This document shows, piece after piece, positions 45,601 through 56,411 of a DNA stretch of 64,000 bases (its first letter is position 1; every line of letters starts with the position of its first letter). Where the stretch lies: assembly GCF_910592395.1 (NCBI RefSeq), contig NC_088311.1, positions 18,230,501-18,294,500 of the forward strand. The letters run 5' to 3'. A program made the position numbers and the translations under genes. Source of the DNA: Lineus longissimus (taxonomy: Eukaryota; Nemertea; Pilidiophora; Heteronemertea; Lineidae). The notes beneath the pieces were generated by a model, which did no database searches, had not been told where the DNA came from, and saw only the letters and a program-made list of their open reading frames with translations.

Positions 45601-48600
45601 TTTGCAAAAGTAAGTTCAACGTTACAGCACACGATTGGCCAATTTCCTCCCCACCCGCATATAAACATTGAAATTGTTGTGGTTTGAAGTTATTTTGAGA
45701 TGGTCCTAGATAATGTGTTACTTTTTTTTTCATTTCTAGCTATAACCTGTGAACCTCCTGTCATATCAAACGGACATGTATCAATCACCAAACCAGTCGT
45801 TTATGGGTCAACTGTAACCTATCATTGTAACCAAGGCTTTGTTTTGGATGGGAAATGGAGCTCAAGATGTACTCAAAATGGAACTGACAATGTTTATGGG
45901 AAATGGACTGACCAGATGCCTGTGTGTAAAGGTAATGTTTCTCCAGAGAGAAAGCTTTCCTCATTCCCTTTCTACATTTCCCCCATGTTTTGCCTTGATC
46001 ATTATCATAATCGATACATTACCGTTCTTTGATTCTTTTTCCAGCCATAAGTTGCGACACACCATTATTACTGAATGGACAAGTAATAGCGGGTGGTCAA
46101 AGTACCCATGGCACGACAGTGAGCTTTAGATGCGACGAAGGCTTCATTCTCGAAGGAAAGACAAATTCTACGTGTGTTCATGAAGATCCAAACAGCGCCA
46201 AGGGAAAGTGGTCAGAGCCTACGCCTGTTTGCAAAGGTAAGTCCAATGCCTACCGCACACGATTGGCAAAGTGCCTTCCCATGCACCCTCAACAAACGTT
46301 TAATATGTTTGTGGTTTGAAGGACTTTTAAGATGTTGTAACCGGTGAACTTAGTACCCATGACACGACAGTGATCTTTAGATGCGATGAAGGCTTCATTC
46401 TCGAAGGGAAGATAAATTCTGCGTGTGTTCAGGAATATCCAAACAGTTTCAAAGGAAAATGGTCAGAGCCAACGCCTGACTACCGCAAACGATTGGCCAA
46501 TTTCCATCCCACCCATATCAAAACATTTTTGTTGTGGTTTGAAGTAATTTTGAGATGGTCCTTGATAATGTATTGTATTGGTGTTTCTTTTCTAGCTATT
46601 ACCTGTGAACCTCCTGTCATATCAAACGGACATGCATCAGTCACCAAAGCAGCCGTGTATGGGTCAAATGTAACCTATCGTTGTAACCAAGGCTTTGTTC
46701 TGGATGGGAAAGAAAGCTCCAAGTGTATTCAAAACAGAACTGACAGCGTTTATGGGAAATGGAATGACCAGTCGCCTGTGTGCAAAGGTAAAGTTCGTCC
46801 AGGTTGGAGCTTGCTTCATTTCCTTTCCACATTTCTCCGAAGTTTGGCCTTTATCATTATCGTTATCAATACAATCCCGTACTTTGAATCCTTTTCCAGC
46901 AATAAGTTGCGACACACCATTCTTACTGAATGGAGAGGTAACATCGGTGGGGCTAAGTACCCATGGCACGACAGTGAACTATAGATGCGACGTAGGTTTC
47001 ATTCTCGATGGAAAGACAAATTCTACGTGTGTTCATGAAGATCCAAACAGCGCCAAGGGAAATTGGTCAGAGCAAACGCCTGTTTGCAAAAGTAAGTTCA
47101 ACGTTACAGCACACGATTGGCCAATTTCCTCCCCACCCGCATATAAACATTGAAATTGTTGTGGTTTGAAGTTATTTTGAGATGGTCCTTGATAATGTGT
47201 TTTTTTTTTTTTTCATTTCTAGCTATAACCTGTGAACCTCCTGTCATATCAAACGGACATGTATCAATCACCAAACCAGTCGTGTATGGGTCAACTGCAA
47301 CCTATCATTGTTACCAAGGCTTTGTTCTGGATGGGAAAGGGAGCTCAAGGTGTGCTCAAAATGGAACTGACAATGTCTATGGGAAATGGACTGACCAGTT
47401 GCCTGTGTGTAAAGGTAATATTCCTCCAGAGAGAAAGCTTTCCTCATTTCCTTTCTACATTTCCCCCATGTTTTGCCTTGATTATTATCATTATCGATAC
47501 AATACCGTACTTTGATTCTTTTTCCAGCCATACGTTGCGACACACCATTATTACTGAATGGACAAGTAATAGCGGGTGGTCAAAGTACCCATGGCACGAC
47601 AGTGATCTTTAGATGCGACGAAGGCTTCATTCTGAAAGGAAAGACAAATTCTACTTGTGTTCAAGAAGATCCAAACAGCGCCAAAGGAAAGTGGTCAGAG
47701 CCAACGCCTGTTTGCAAAGGTAAGTCCAATGCCTACCGCACACGATTGGCAAATTGCCTTCCCATGCACCACAATAAAATTTAAATTGTTTGTGGTTCGA
47801 AGGAATTTTGAGATGGTCCTGAATGTTGTGTTGTATTCTCCTTTTCTTTTCTAGCTATTACCTGTGAACCTCCTGTCATATCAAACGGACATGTATCTGT
47901 CACCAAAGCAGCGGTGTATGGGTCAACTGTAACCTATCATTGTAACCAAGGCTTTGTTCTCGATGGGAAAGGAAACTCCAATTGTATTCAAAACGGAACT
48001 GACAGCGTTTATGGGAAATGGAATGACCAGTCGCCTGTGTGCAAAGGTAAAGTTTCTTCAGGTTGGAGCTTTCTTCATTTCCTTTCTACATTCCCCCCAT
48101 GTTTGGCCTTCATCATTTATATCTTTATCGCTACAATACCGTACTCTGATTCCTTTTCCAGCCATAAGTTGCGACACACCATTCTTACTGAATGGAGAGG
48201 TAACATCGGTCGGGCTAAGTACCCATGGCACGACAGTGAACTATAGATGCGACGTAGGTTTTATTCTCGAAGGAAAGACAAATTCTACGTGTGTTCATGA
48301 AAATCCAAACAGCGACAAAGGAAATTGGACAGAGCCAACGCCTGTTTGCAAAAGTAAGTTAAACGTTACAGCACACGAATGGCCAATTTCCTTCCCACCT
48401 GTATTTAAACATTTAAATTGTTGTGGTTTGAAGTTATTTTGATATGGTCCTTGAAAATGTGTTTTCCTTTTCTTTCATTTCTAGCTATAACCTGTGAACC
48501 TCCTGTCATATCAAACGGACATGTATCAGTCACCAAACCAGTCGTGTATGGATCAACTGTAACCTATCATTGTAACCCAGGCTTTGTTCTTGATGGGAAA

Positions 48601-51600
48601 GAAAGCTCAAAGTGTACTCAAAACGGAACTGACAATGTTTATGGGAAATGGACTGACCAGTTGCCTGTGTGTAAAGGTAAATTTCGTCCAGGTTGGAGCT
48701 TCCTTCATTTCCTTTCTACATTTTTCTCATATTTGGCCTTTATCATTATCATTACCGATACAATCCCGTACTTTGAATCATTTTCCTGCTATAAGTTGCG
48801 ACACACCATTATTACTGAATGGACAAGTAATAGCGGGTGGGCTAAGTACCCATGGCACGACAGTGAGCTTTAGATGCGACGAAGGCCTTTTTCTCGATGG
48901 AAAGACAAACTCTACTTGTGTTCACGAAGATTCAAACAGCGCCAAGGGAAAGTGGTCAGAGCCAATGCCTGTTTGCAAAGGTAAGTCAAATGCCTACCGC
49001 ACACGATTGGCCAATTTCCTTCCCATGCACCCATAATAAATGTCTAATTTGTTTTGGTATGAAGGAACTTCGAGATGGTCCTTAATGCTGTGTTGTATTC
49101 TACTTTTCTTTTCTAGCTATTACCTGTGAACCTCCTGTAATATCAAACAGACATGTATCAGTCACCAAACCAGCCGTGTATGGGTCAACTGTAACCTATC
49201 GTTGTAACCCAGGCTTTGTTCTTGACGGGAAAGAAAGCTCAAAGTGTATTCAAAATGGAACTGACCATGTTTATGGGAAATGGACTGACAAGTCGCCTGT
49301 GTGTAACGGTAATGTTCCTCCAGACAGAAAGCTTTCCTCATTTCCTTTCTACATTTCCCCCATTTTTGGCCTTCATCATTATCATTATCGATACAATCCC
49401 GTACTTTGATTCTTTTTCCAGCCATATGTTGCGACACACCATTGTTACTGAATGGACAAGTCATAGCGGATGGTCAAAGTACTTATGGCACGACAGTGAT
49501 CTTTAGGTGCAACGAAGGCTTCATTCTCGAAGAAAAGACAAATTCTACGTGTGTTCATGATGATCCAAACAGCGCCAAGGGAAAGTGGTCAGAGCCAACG
49601 CCTGTTTGCAAAGGTAAGTCCAATGCCTACCGCACACGATTGGCCAATTGCCTTCCCATGCATCCATAATAAACATTTAATTTGTTTGTGGTATGAAGAA
49701 ATTTTGAGATGGTCCTTGTTTGTTGTGTTGTATTTTTCTTTTCTTTTCTAGCTATTACCTGTGAACCCCCTGTCATATCAAACGGACATGTATCAGTCAC
49801 CAAAGCAGCGGTGTATGGGTCAACTGTAACCTATCATTGTAACCAAGGCTTTGTTCTCGATGGGAAAGGAAGCTCCAAGTGTAGTCAAAATGGAACTCAC
49901 AATGTTTATGGAAAATGGACTGACCAGTCGCCTGTGTGTAAAGGTAAAGTTCCTCCAGATTGGATCTTTCCTCATTTCTTTTCTACATTTCCCCCATCTT
50001 TGGCCTTCATCATTATCATTATCGATACAATCCCGTACTTTGATTCCTTTTCCAGCTATAAGTTGCGACACACAATTTTTACTGAATGGACAAGTAATAG
50101 CGGGTGGGCGAAGTACCCATGACACGACAGTGATCTTTAGATGCGACGAAGGCTTCATTCTTGAAGGAAAGAGAAATTCTACGTGTGTTCACGAAGATCC
50201 AAACAGTGCGAAGGGAAAGTGGTCAGAGCCAGTGCCTGTTTGCAGTGGTAAGACCAATGCTTATTGTACGCGATTAGCAGGTTTTCGAGGGCAGTTGAAG
50301 TTCATGTAGCATTTCTTGCGTCTCCCTATGGAAGTGGTCATATCTGCAAATTATATGTTCATGTTTTTTATGTTAATTTTTTACAGCAAGAACATGTGAG
50401 CCGCTGGTAACTAGTGCGCACATTCGCTGCAAGATGAGCAAGCGGCTGGGGACCTTCATAGAAAAAATTGACGCTTAATAGTTCTCGTGTGACTGAAATG
50501 AGTTTGAAGCACGATGTTGTTAGACTCATTCAGCAGACTTTTTCGTAGGCAATAACGAAGCGGTCGCGGTCACATCTTTTTGTGCGACCAAGCAGCATAT
50601 TCACCCATACAATGTCCGCGATTCAGAGAGCGTTTGACCCTTAAAGGCTCTGATCGTGGGCTGCGGACAGGACGTCGAAAAATACCAAAGGCCTTGGGGG
50701 TCGGGGACTTTGCTTATGTGTTTATGGACCAACATGTTAGGATGGACCCAGCACATTGCCCTCACAAAAGAAATATACTTTGAAGCCACGATCTATAATG
50801 CCTATTAAACATTCGCTTCTATTCTACTCTCAAGGAATTACCTGTGACCAACCCGTTCTACAGCATGGTAAAGCATCCACTGGTTCCTTACAATATAATT
50901 CAACAGTAACATATAGCTGCGAGGAGAACTATTCTCTTACTGGGAAGGCAAAGTCCACTTGCGTCCAGGAGAATAAGACTAGCATCAAGGGTGTGTGGGC
51001 AGATCCAATACCAATTTGCACAGGTGAGAACCTTTTGGCAATTTCCGATATAAATTTTCTTCGTCTCCTAAGTCGTGGTTTGTTGGTTATCTGAAATAAG
51101 CAAGGCGCAGCACAGTAAATAGAAACTTAAGCGCGATCTTAATTGGCGTGTAGAGCATTTCTACGTGTTTACACGCGTCAGTAGCTCTGTCCAAATCATA
51201 TTCAATGCATCATTTAATTATTAGGAATATATCAAATTTAATTTCAAATTTTAATTTTGAACGAACTAAGTTGACCACATTCTGCAAGACTTTCTGAAGC
51301 ACGGTAATACTAGTGTAATCACATTTTCCATTACAAGTCTTGTGCTTTAATAATCACTATCGGGAGAGCTCGCGGCCATTCACAGAATATGGCAGTGTTC
51401 AGTAAAACCTTAGTCGAATATTAGTAAAAGAGCGACAACTTCCATTGGTTTTGCCCTATACGTACATGATTATGCCTTCTTTGATCTTATCCTTACAAAA
51501 TGCGATTTGATTGACCAAAAAATCCAAGGTCAACTCAATTTGGTTTGATTCACAGAAATTGGATTGGAGTCACCTTCGTCGACATTGAATTACGTGCACG

Positions 51601-54562
51601 GAGACGTGGGAGGAAGAACAAATACGCGTGATGAATCAGGTAAGTTTGGATCGTCAAAAAAAATTAAGAATGAGTGATTATAGACTTCACTGAGCAATTA
51701 AATGGAAACTATTGCGTATTATATACAATTACTGGCAAGAATGATAATCTCAGATACATCCCTCTATATAACCCTGTCACTTGTTACATCATCAGTAACT
51801 TGTGCTTGCCATTCTCAAGTGCTGACCCAAATGAGGTTAAAATGCGAATTTCGAGTTCCTTATACACACTGCCATTTGAAGGTTTCCGCATCGGTCGAAT
51901 ATAAAGTAATGCAAAATGAGGAAAAGCTAGGTTTTTCATTGTGTGTTCCTTTCACAATTCCCGAGCGTGCAACTTAGAGAATATTTCTGCTAACTCGGTC
52001 ATGACCACATTTGCCCTTGCTGCGTGCATGTATACGGTGACCATTTCTAAACCTCTCTATTAAATTTGTTTACATGAGTTTTTTTACACATAAATAATTT
52101 AAAACCTCTTTCTTGATGTCTTCTTTGTTATCTCTATTTTCAGTATCAGCAACGAACATCGGAATTGGTATTGGCTGCGCGACAGTTGTTCTCGTCTTGG
52201 TAATCATTGGTATTATTTTGGCAATTAAAAACAAAAGGTACGTCATTCCCATTTTACAATACAATGCATGCAGTACTGACACGATAGATTCGGAAAGAGC
52301 CAACCGGATTGTTGTGGTTTTTACATGTCGGTGCCAAGTTCAGCTTGACTGGAGTCTGAGGTTTTCCATTCTATCTGAACTTCCCTCAAAAATCCCTCAA
52401 CTCGTCTCCCAATCAGCCATGTCTTTAGCGAGTGCTTAAACGAAGTGATACTGTCTGTCATCCTTATATGGGTCGGCAGCTGGTTCCAAACCAAAGAAAT
52501 GGACCACTCGCCAAAAAGGTTCTGTCCCAAATGAAGTCTTTGTGCGCTTTGGTTGCAACTTGAAGCAAACGAAAGCGGTTGACCTTGAACGACGAACAGA
52601 TTCGGCGAGGGGAAGCTGTAGGAAACCATGCCGACCAATGAACACCCCTATTAGCAATAGATAGCAAAAATTTGAAAACCATGCGAGACAAAACCGGCAG
52701 CCGGTGGAGTTACCGGATGACTAGCGTAATATGATCGAACGTACTTGTGCGTTCTTCTCTCAAATCTCGCATCCCAAATTTGAATACGCTGGATAAGTTC
52801 GATACTCCACTCCTTCTGACACCAAAATCCATGCCAAATGCCTTCCGTTCAACTCATACCGGTTTCAATCTCGCTTCCAGAATGGCGAAGATGTAAGTGC
52901 TCGTGCGATCACACCCTACAACAAACCTGGAGGCGGGAAATGCCGGGTCGACTTTTATAGAAAGTCAAATGCAAACAATAAATGACGTTTCCTTGACATT
53001 TTTTTTATTGCATATTATGTTGGCTGCGGATATCAGGCAAGCAGCTTGCCGAACTAGCATCATTTTTGTTCTGTTTGGAGAGCCGCTTGCCGAACAGCAT
53101 TGAAAATCAACCCAGTTTTGCCAGCCCGGCTTGCCAAACATTACAAAATTCTTCCCTGTTTGGCGAGCTGGAGACTTCACAACATGGCCAATCAGCGCAG
53201 TTAACACTGAGATATCATATTGGAATTAATATGCACATAATTTACAATCGCAGTCTTCTCGCTCTCGCTCTAAATTCACTTTTGAATATTTAAAATAAGT
53301 CCTTATGTAAAATTGTCCACAAGAGTTCATAAAGAATTAAAATGTGATTAACTGATAAGTGTAGTAAATACATTGTAAAGTCCTTCGCTATACATCCAGT
53401 AGTGTTGTTTACCGCGTTGCCATGAATGATAATACGGATATGATAATGAGCTCCTTGCAGGCTAATGTATGAATGAATTCAGCTCTCCATCTTGGTCAAA
53501 AGAGTCGCTGTATGGGAAGCCGGGTTTGCCAAATAATCAATTCCTGTTATGTTTCGACGCTCAGCCTCAAGGAAAGGGTATCATACCTCACTTCAGATTA
53601 AATAATAATAATAATAAAAAATAGGTATTGGATCAGGATAGTACAAGGGTGAAAGAACAATTTAGTTGGTGTGTACCATTCATCACCTCCGGTATTATAT
53701 GGGTGAGTTAAGCTGTTAGAAAATGAAAGAGTGCCGATCAGGGAGATCTGATCATATCAGGACAGTGGCAAGAAGCCACCAATGAAAAAGTGCAAAATGT
53801 GATAATAGTGTAAAAGTCTATTAAGAAGTTTGCCTGCTTTAAGTTCGGCCTTCAGCCCTAATGACTTGTTTCGATGAGAATCCCAGGTTATTTAAGACGC
53901 CTTTCATAAAACGTCAGGTCAAATCTCAATTCTTCCATTCTGTCAAATATTGTACCTAAAATGTTTGCACCTGTGAAGTGGACCACGTATCTTGCAGTTT
54001 TTCCAATAATAATACAAATGTGGCAATTTTTATTTTCGCGAATCAAGGTTATTCGCAAAATTCGACAGTTTTCAGTATTCATTTGATCAGAAAATTTGTA
54101 GTCCAGCTTCATCGTCGACCATCTTTGCCTATCGGAGCCGGTTTGCTGAACTTTCTTATCCAGCGTGAATAGCACATTATGGTTTCTCCACATAAGCGAT
54201 TAACGCGGTGTTTTGCAACAAGAGGCTCGATTTCCTCAGACATTGGTCTAGAGCCAGATATTCAAATGTATCGGTCCTGGAATGAAACCACACAGTGCCG
54301 GCGGACAGGGCCTGAATCGTGGTGTTAAACGATAAGATAGTTCTTTTCTTGTCAAACAATCCATACATGTTAATTTTGTTTGCCTTGTCTGATATTTTCC
54401 TGTCGAGAAAGCCCACCACATGAAACACTCGAAGAAGAGCCCCCTGCCAAATCCAAAGAAAGGGTCTTCCAGAATCCACTTTACAATATAGAGGAATGGA
54501 ACGAAGGACAAAACGAAACAAGGGGCAGTTCTGATGAGACGTACGGCCTAGATTTTGTTTGA
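33565..54562 (+). CDS. Gene B: multi-CCP type I membrane receptor
   Basis: Exons seen: 33,565-33,672 (Cys-rich), 35,353-35,535 (CCP), 40,135-40,329, 40,810-41,001, 41,127-41,318, twelve CCP pairs from 42,140 to 50,247, 50,835-51,023, 51,556-51,639 (stem), 52,144-52,237 (transmembrane) and 54,403-54,562 (tail). That is 29 CCP domains, about 1,850 extracellular CCP residues, all open and all phase 1. Almost every domain carries NGT/NRT/NST sequons, so a heavily glycosylated rod is expected. The signal peptide exon was not identified. It belongs to the complement-receptor/selectin-like CCP superfamily; the function, probably recognition or adhesion, is an inference. Two acceptors are mutated: the type 2 exon at 48,789 and the tail exon at 54,403. 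The second would remove the FQNPLY tail unless another site is used. Confidence 0.8.
33673..35352. other. Intron of gene B
   Basis: No exon or recognised repeat is seen. Confidence 0.5.
35353..35535 (+). CDS. Gene B first CCP exon
   Basis: A 183-bp phase 1-1 exon: IVCTKQLALENGEVSVSKF...YSCKKGYALKG...KWSADRPQC, with four cysteines and the tryptophan in place. It diverges from the array types. It lies just left of the duplicated block, so the gene A counterpart would be outside the window. Confidence 0.85.
37135..38221 (+). mobile_element. Non-autonomous Helitron, copy 2
   Basis: It has the same TCTATATCATAAT...ATGCTAG termini as copy 1, 1,087 bp long. The empty site is preserved in block A at about 1,264 (TTGAA|TATAACTT). 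The minus-strand frame 37,529-37,341 (FPAKSRRSGDLQSWIEN, then Gln/Pro-rich) may be a captured gene fragment. TATAAAAAGG occurs at about 37,960. Confidence 0.85.
38505..39125. repeat. Local duplication of about 450 bp in block B
   Basis: The GGCCAAT..CCACCCGTGGGG stretch followed by AACGCCCGTGCGTGG and GATGGC.AGACTATCC occurs at 38,505-38,690 and again at 38,955-39,125. Block A has it once, split by the P2X7-like element (1,962-2,006 and 4,585-4,655). Confidence 0.7.
40135..40329 (+). CDS. Gene B CCP exon, intact partner of the frameshifted exon
   Basis: A 195-bp phase 1-1 exon, ITCDQPSLLFNGTVSAPAPS...VCRG, with four cysteines and the sequons NGT and NST. Confidence 0.88.
40411..40690 (+). 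pseudogene. Decayed CCP exon relic(s)
   Basis: Same relic as 5,871-6,145: PSLLNGQVGAPKAAF, then a second partial CCP with stops. Confidence 0.68.
40810..41001 (+). CDS. Gene B CCP exon
   Basis: Intact, 192 bp, ITCDTPSLTNGQVSVPKTAH...ACTG. Orthologue of 6,267-6,458. Confidence 0.9.
41127..41318 (+). CDS. Gene B CCP exon absent from gene A
   Basis: Intact, 192 bp, ITCDTPSLTNGRVSGPKPAL...VCIG, with the sequons NSS and NGS. It is a close duplicate of the preceding exon; block A has lost it by deletion. Confidence 0.9.
41431..41640 (+). pseudogene. Dead CCP exon
   Basis: A CCP-like sequence whose acceptor reads CCGG instead of CAGG, followed by frameshifts and stops. It still shows PVDG- and donor-like GTAAAA remnants. 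Confidence 0.6.
41885..42066 (+). pseudogene. 5'-truncated type 2 CCP exon
   Basis: LLNGQVLAGELSTHGTTV through PTPVCK is present, but the acceptor and first cysteine are deleted. This is the likely source of the shorter relics in the repeat units downstream. Confidence 0.7.
42140..42635 (+). CDS. Gene B CCP pair 1
   Basis: Exons 42,140-42,331 and 42,444-42,635, intact. The type 2 acceptor is TTTTCAAG. Confidence 0.88.
42775..43271 (+). CDS. Gene B CCP pair 2
   Basis: Exons 42,775-42,966 and 43,080-43,271, intact. Confidence 0.88.
43375..43517 (+). pseudogene. Truncated type 2 CCP relic (unit I)
   Basis: It starts mid-domain (STHDTTVIFRC...), lacks an acceptor, and a small deletion removes the last cysteine and donor (PTPDYRK). 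Copies at 44,858-45,000 and 46,340-46,482 travel with the 1,483-bp unit. Confidence 0.75.
43631..44126 (+). CDS. Gene B CCP pair 3
   Basis: Exons 43,631-43,822 (with sequon NRT) and 43,935-44,126, intact. The type 2 exon ends AAA A|GT, changing the junction codon from Ala to Thr. Confidence 0.88.
44258..44754 (+). CDS. Gene B CCP pair 4
   Basis: Exons 44,258-44,449 and 44,563-44,754, intact. The translation is the same as pair 6. Confidence 0.88.
45114..45609 (+). CDS. Gene B CCP pair 5
   Basis: Exons 45,114-45,305 and 45,418-45,609, intact. Nearly identical to pair 3 (one N/K difference in KGNWSEQ). Confidence 0.88.
45740..46236 (+). CDS. Gene B CCP pair 6
   Basis: Exons 45,740-45,931 and 46,045-46,236, intact. 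Followed by the third truncated relic at 46,340-46,482. Confidence 0.88.
46596..47091 (+). CDS. Gene B CCP pair 7
   Basis: Exons 46,596-46,787 and 46,900-47,091, intact. Confidence 0.88.
47223..47719 (+). CDS. Gene B CCP pair 8
   Basis: Exons 47,223-47,414 and 47,528-47,719, intact. The polypyrimidine tract before the first is a pure run of about 15 T. Confidence 0.88.
47855..48353 (+). CDS. Gene B CCP pair 9
   Basis: Exons 47,855-48,046 and 48,162-48,353, intact. Confidence 0.88.
48485..48980 (+). CDS. Gene B CCP pair 10, second acceptor lost
   Basis: The type 1 exon 48,485-48,676 is intact. The type 2 exon 48,789-48,980 is fully open, but the acceptor CCAG has become CCTG (48,785-48,788). 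Skipping joins two phase 1 exons in frame. Confidence 0.8.
49117..49613 (+). CDS. Gene B CCP pair 11
   Basis: Exons 49,117-49,308 and 49,422-49,613, open. The type 2 exon has an extra cysteine (ICCDTP), and the type 1 exon ends VCNG. Confidence 0.87.
49752..50247 (+). CDS. Gene B CCP pair 12
   Basis: Exons 49,752-49,943 and 50,056-50,247, intact. As the array edge it diverges slightly at the end (PVCSG). Confidence 0.88.
50387..50478 (+). pseudogene. Relic CCP exon
   Basis: TCEPLVTSAHIRCKMSKR, then a stop. Partner of 12,914. Confidence 0.58.
50835..51023 (+). CDS. Gene B membrane-proximal CCP exon
   Basis: 189 bp, phase 1-1, ITCDQPVLQHG...ICTG. Orthologue of 13,364-13,552. Confidence 0.87.
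51556..51639 (+). CDS. Gene B stem exon
   Basis: 84 bp, phase 1-1, IGLESPSSTLNYVHGD. Orthologue of 14,109-14,192. Confidence 0.72.
52144..52237 (+). CDS. Gene B transmembrane exon
   Basis: 94 bp, phase 1 to 2; the hydrophobic segment IGIGIGCATVVLVLVIIGII ends in KNKR. Confidence 0.86.
52315..52860 (-). mobile_element. Decayed CR1/L2-like LINE fragment
   Basis: Copy of 14,890-15,420, duplicated with the block. Confidence 0.65.
54403..54562 (+). CDS. Gene B cytoplasmic-tail exon, acceptor mutated
   Basis: The frame is intact through EEEPPAK, FQNPLYN and on to TGA at 54,560. The acceptor that reads TTTTCCAG in gene A reads TTTTCCTG here (ending 54,402). The next AG (54,406-54,407) would shift frame and stop after about five residues, removing the FxNPxY motif. 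Coding constraint on the exon looks kept, so the change may be recent, polymorphic or a sequence error. A candidate AATAAA is at 55,066. Confidence 0.7.
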
Positions 54563-56350
54563 GGAAAGTACACAACATCAAATTATTCAGGAGATTTATA
54601 GCTGTGTTTCAGTTGGTGATGGTCGATTACGTCATGCCAGTTTTCGACGTCATAGGACTTGGTCAGTGGCAAAAATCCTTTGTACATTTTTAGAGACATA
54701 ATTTATTTCTCAGAGGAGTTAAACCCGTTCTTCTGAAGACATCACAATGAGATTTTCACAGATAGATAATAAAAAACAGAATAACTGGCGAAAAATATCT
54801 TCATTTAGTGCATTCTAGCATTGATATTTTCTGGTAACGTACATGGGGACGAAAAATACAGACGAGGTACGTTGCTGATGTTCACCACTGACTGACATTG
54901 AAGGTATCGTGTGAAACAAAATTGACCAAATTTCAGAAAACGTCTTGAATAAGGCATGTTAGGAAGTCCATGTAGGGGATGAGCTTATTAATAACAGATT
55001 TGATAGCTTTCACGCATCTTCTTAAAAACACAAAAGAAACAATAGCTAGTAAAAGAATAAAGCAGAGGCGTCAAAATAATGATTATGTTGTCGGTGGTAA
55101 TTGTATCAATAGCATAAATTTAACGACCAACCATTTTAACTTGATGTTTTTCGGAAGGGCACTCAAGATGTTTTTTTACATTTGCACATTTCAAACAGAA
55201 TACAACATCCAAATCTACCACTTACCACGTGCCTATTTCAATACAGAAAGAAACTCAACAACATTGATTGTCATGTTAATTGGTCAAATTTCAAAATAAC
55301 AATTAATCAATATTTGTTTGATTGTTCTTGCACCTTGGCCTTTTTATAAAGTCACCCAATTAATATAAATACATCAAGTAGCTCTATCATATGTTTTTAT
55401 CATGATATTGTCTAATGTTTGACTGATTGTTTTGGGCTTTTCATGTTATGAAATGAGAATGTGGACAGGCTTTGTTATCAAGTGAAAATATTAAAATCTA
55501 AGTTAAATATTTTTCTTTTCTTCTTTTTCACCATCTCAGGTGTCTTTTATTCGTTTCCACCTCATCCTCCGTTCCTTATACCAAATATTACAACTTTTCC
55601 GCAGTCAGGGTATCAAAAACTGTCTGCAGTAAAATGCCAAAGTGCAATATCCAGATTTGCTTGATCGAATAATCACGAATGTAATAACTCACGAGTGTTT
55701 ATCAATATAGCCCGAAGGTCTATTTTTCAAACTGAGAAACTCTCGAATGCAGTAGGTTTAAGTTCGGTGGGGACCCAGAAAATCCATTTCACTCTTCATT
55801 GCAGTGTCCACGGGAAATGTCGTTCCAAAAATCACACCAGATGCCGTTTTTGAGAGTCGTTGTCTTCACCTTTAAGGAATAAAATCAATTAAACAATACT
55901 TGGTCAATCACACGAAATATATATTTCCTATTCGCCTGTCCCTGGAAGTGATTGGACAGAAGGGACGAACATTGGGGCGACAACACCAACTTTCTTTTCG
56001 AGTTGAAACCTTAGCTAGAAACTATTAAATAGAAAAGGAAAGTAGGAAAGATTCCCTTCGATATATATCGTCTGCCAGAAATATCACCGAATGGGCACAA
56101 GCTATTTCTGAAATGATAGACATATCACGAGCTTTTGTTGAACAATCTTTGTTATCAATAATTGGTTTCAAAGGCCACCCGCATCGGCCAAGTAGGGGCG
56201 CAAATTCCATAGACGTCGCCACAAGATAACTGCGAAATTGGTTCATGATATTACGCACTCCATCTCCGAGAATTTTATGGACCTTCATTGTTGCAGACCT
56301 GCTGTTGAAAGAAGGAGTATTGTCAATTTCTTTCTTGTGCGAGAAACAAA
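54563..56350. other. Intergenic DNA between genes B and D2
   Basis: It matches 17,090-19,132. No exon is seen. Confidence 0.55.
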
Positions 56351-56411
56351 ATGAGACAGGTTTTCTATCTGATCATTGTTTGGAATGCTATTTTTTCAAA
56401 CATCGTAGCAG
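56351..56411 (+). CDS. Signal peptide exon of gene D2
   Basis: Identical in protein to 19,133-19,193. The donor is CAG|GTATGT. Confidence 0.78.

Larger units (their letters stand above)
42775..47222 (+). repeat. Three near-identical 1,483-bp units, four CCP exons each
   Basis: Unit starts are 42,775, 44,258 and 45,740. Each holds type 1, type 2, a truncated type 2 relic (43,375-43,517; 44,858-45,000; 46,340-46,482), then type 1 and type 2. Long stretches, such as 43,080-44,200 against 44,563-45,680, differ at only a handful of positions, introns included. This is very recent tandem duplication by unequal crossing-over, or possibly an assembly repeat. Confidence 0.93.
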
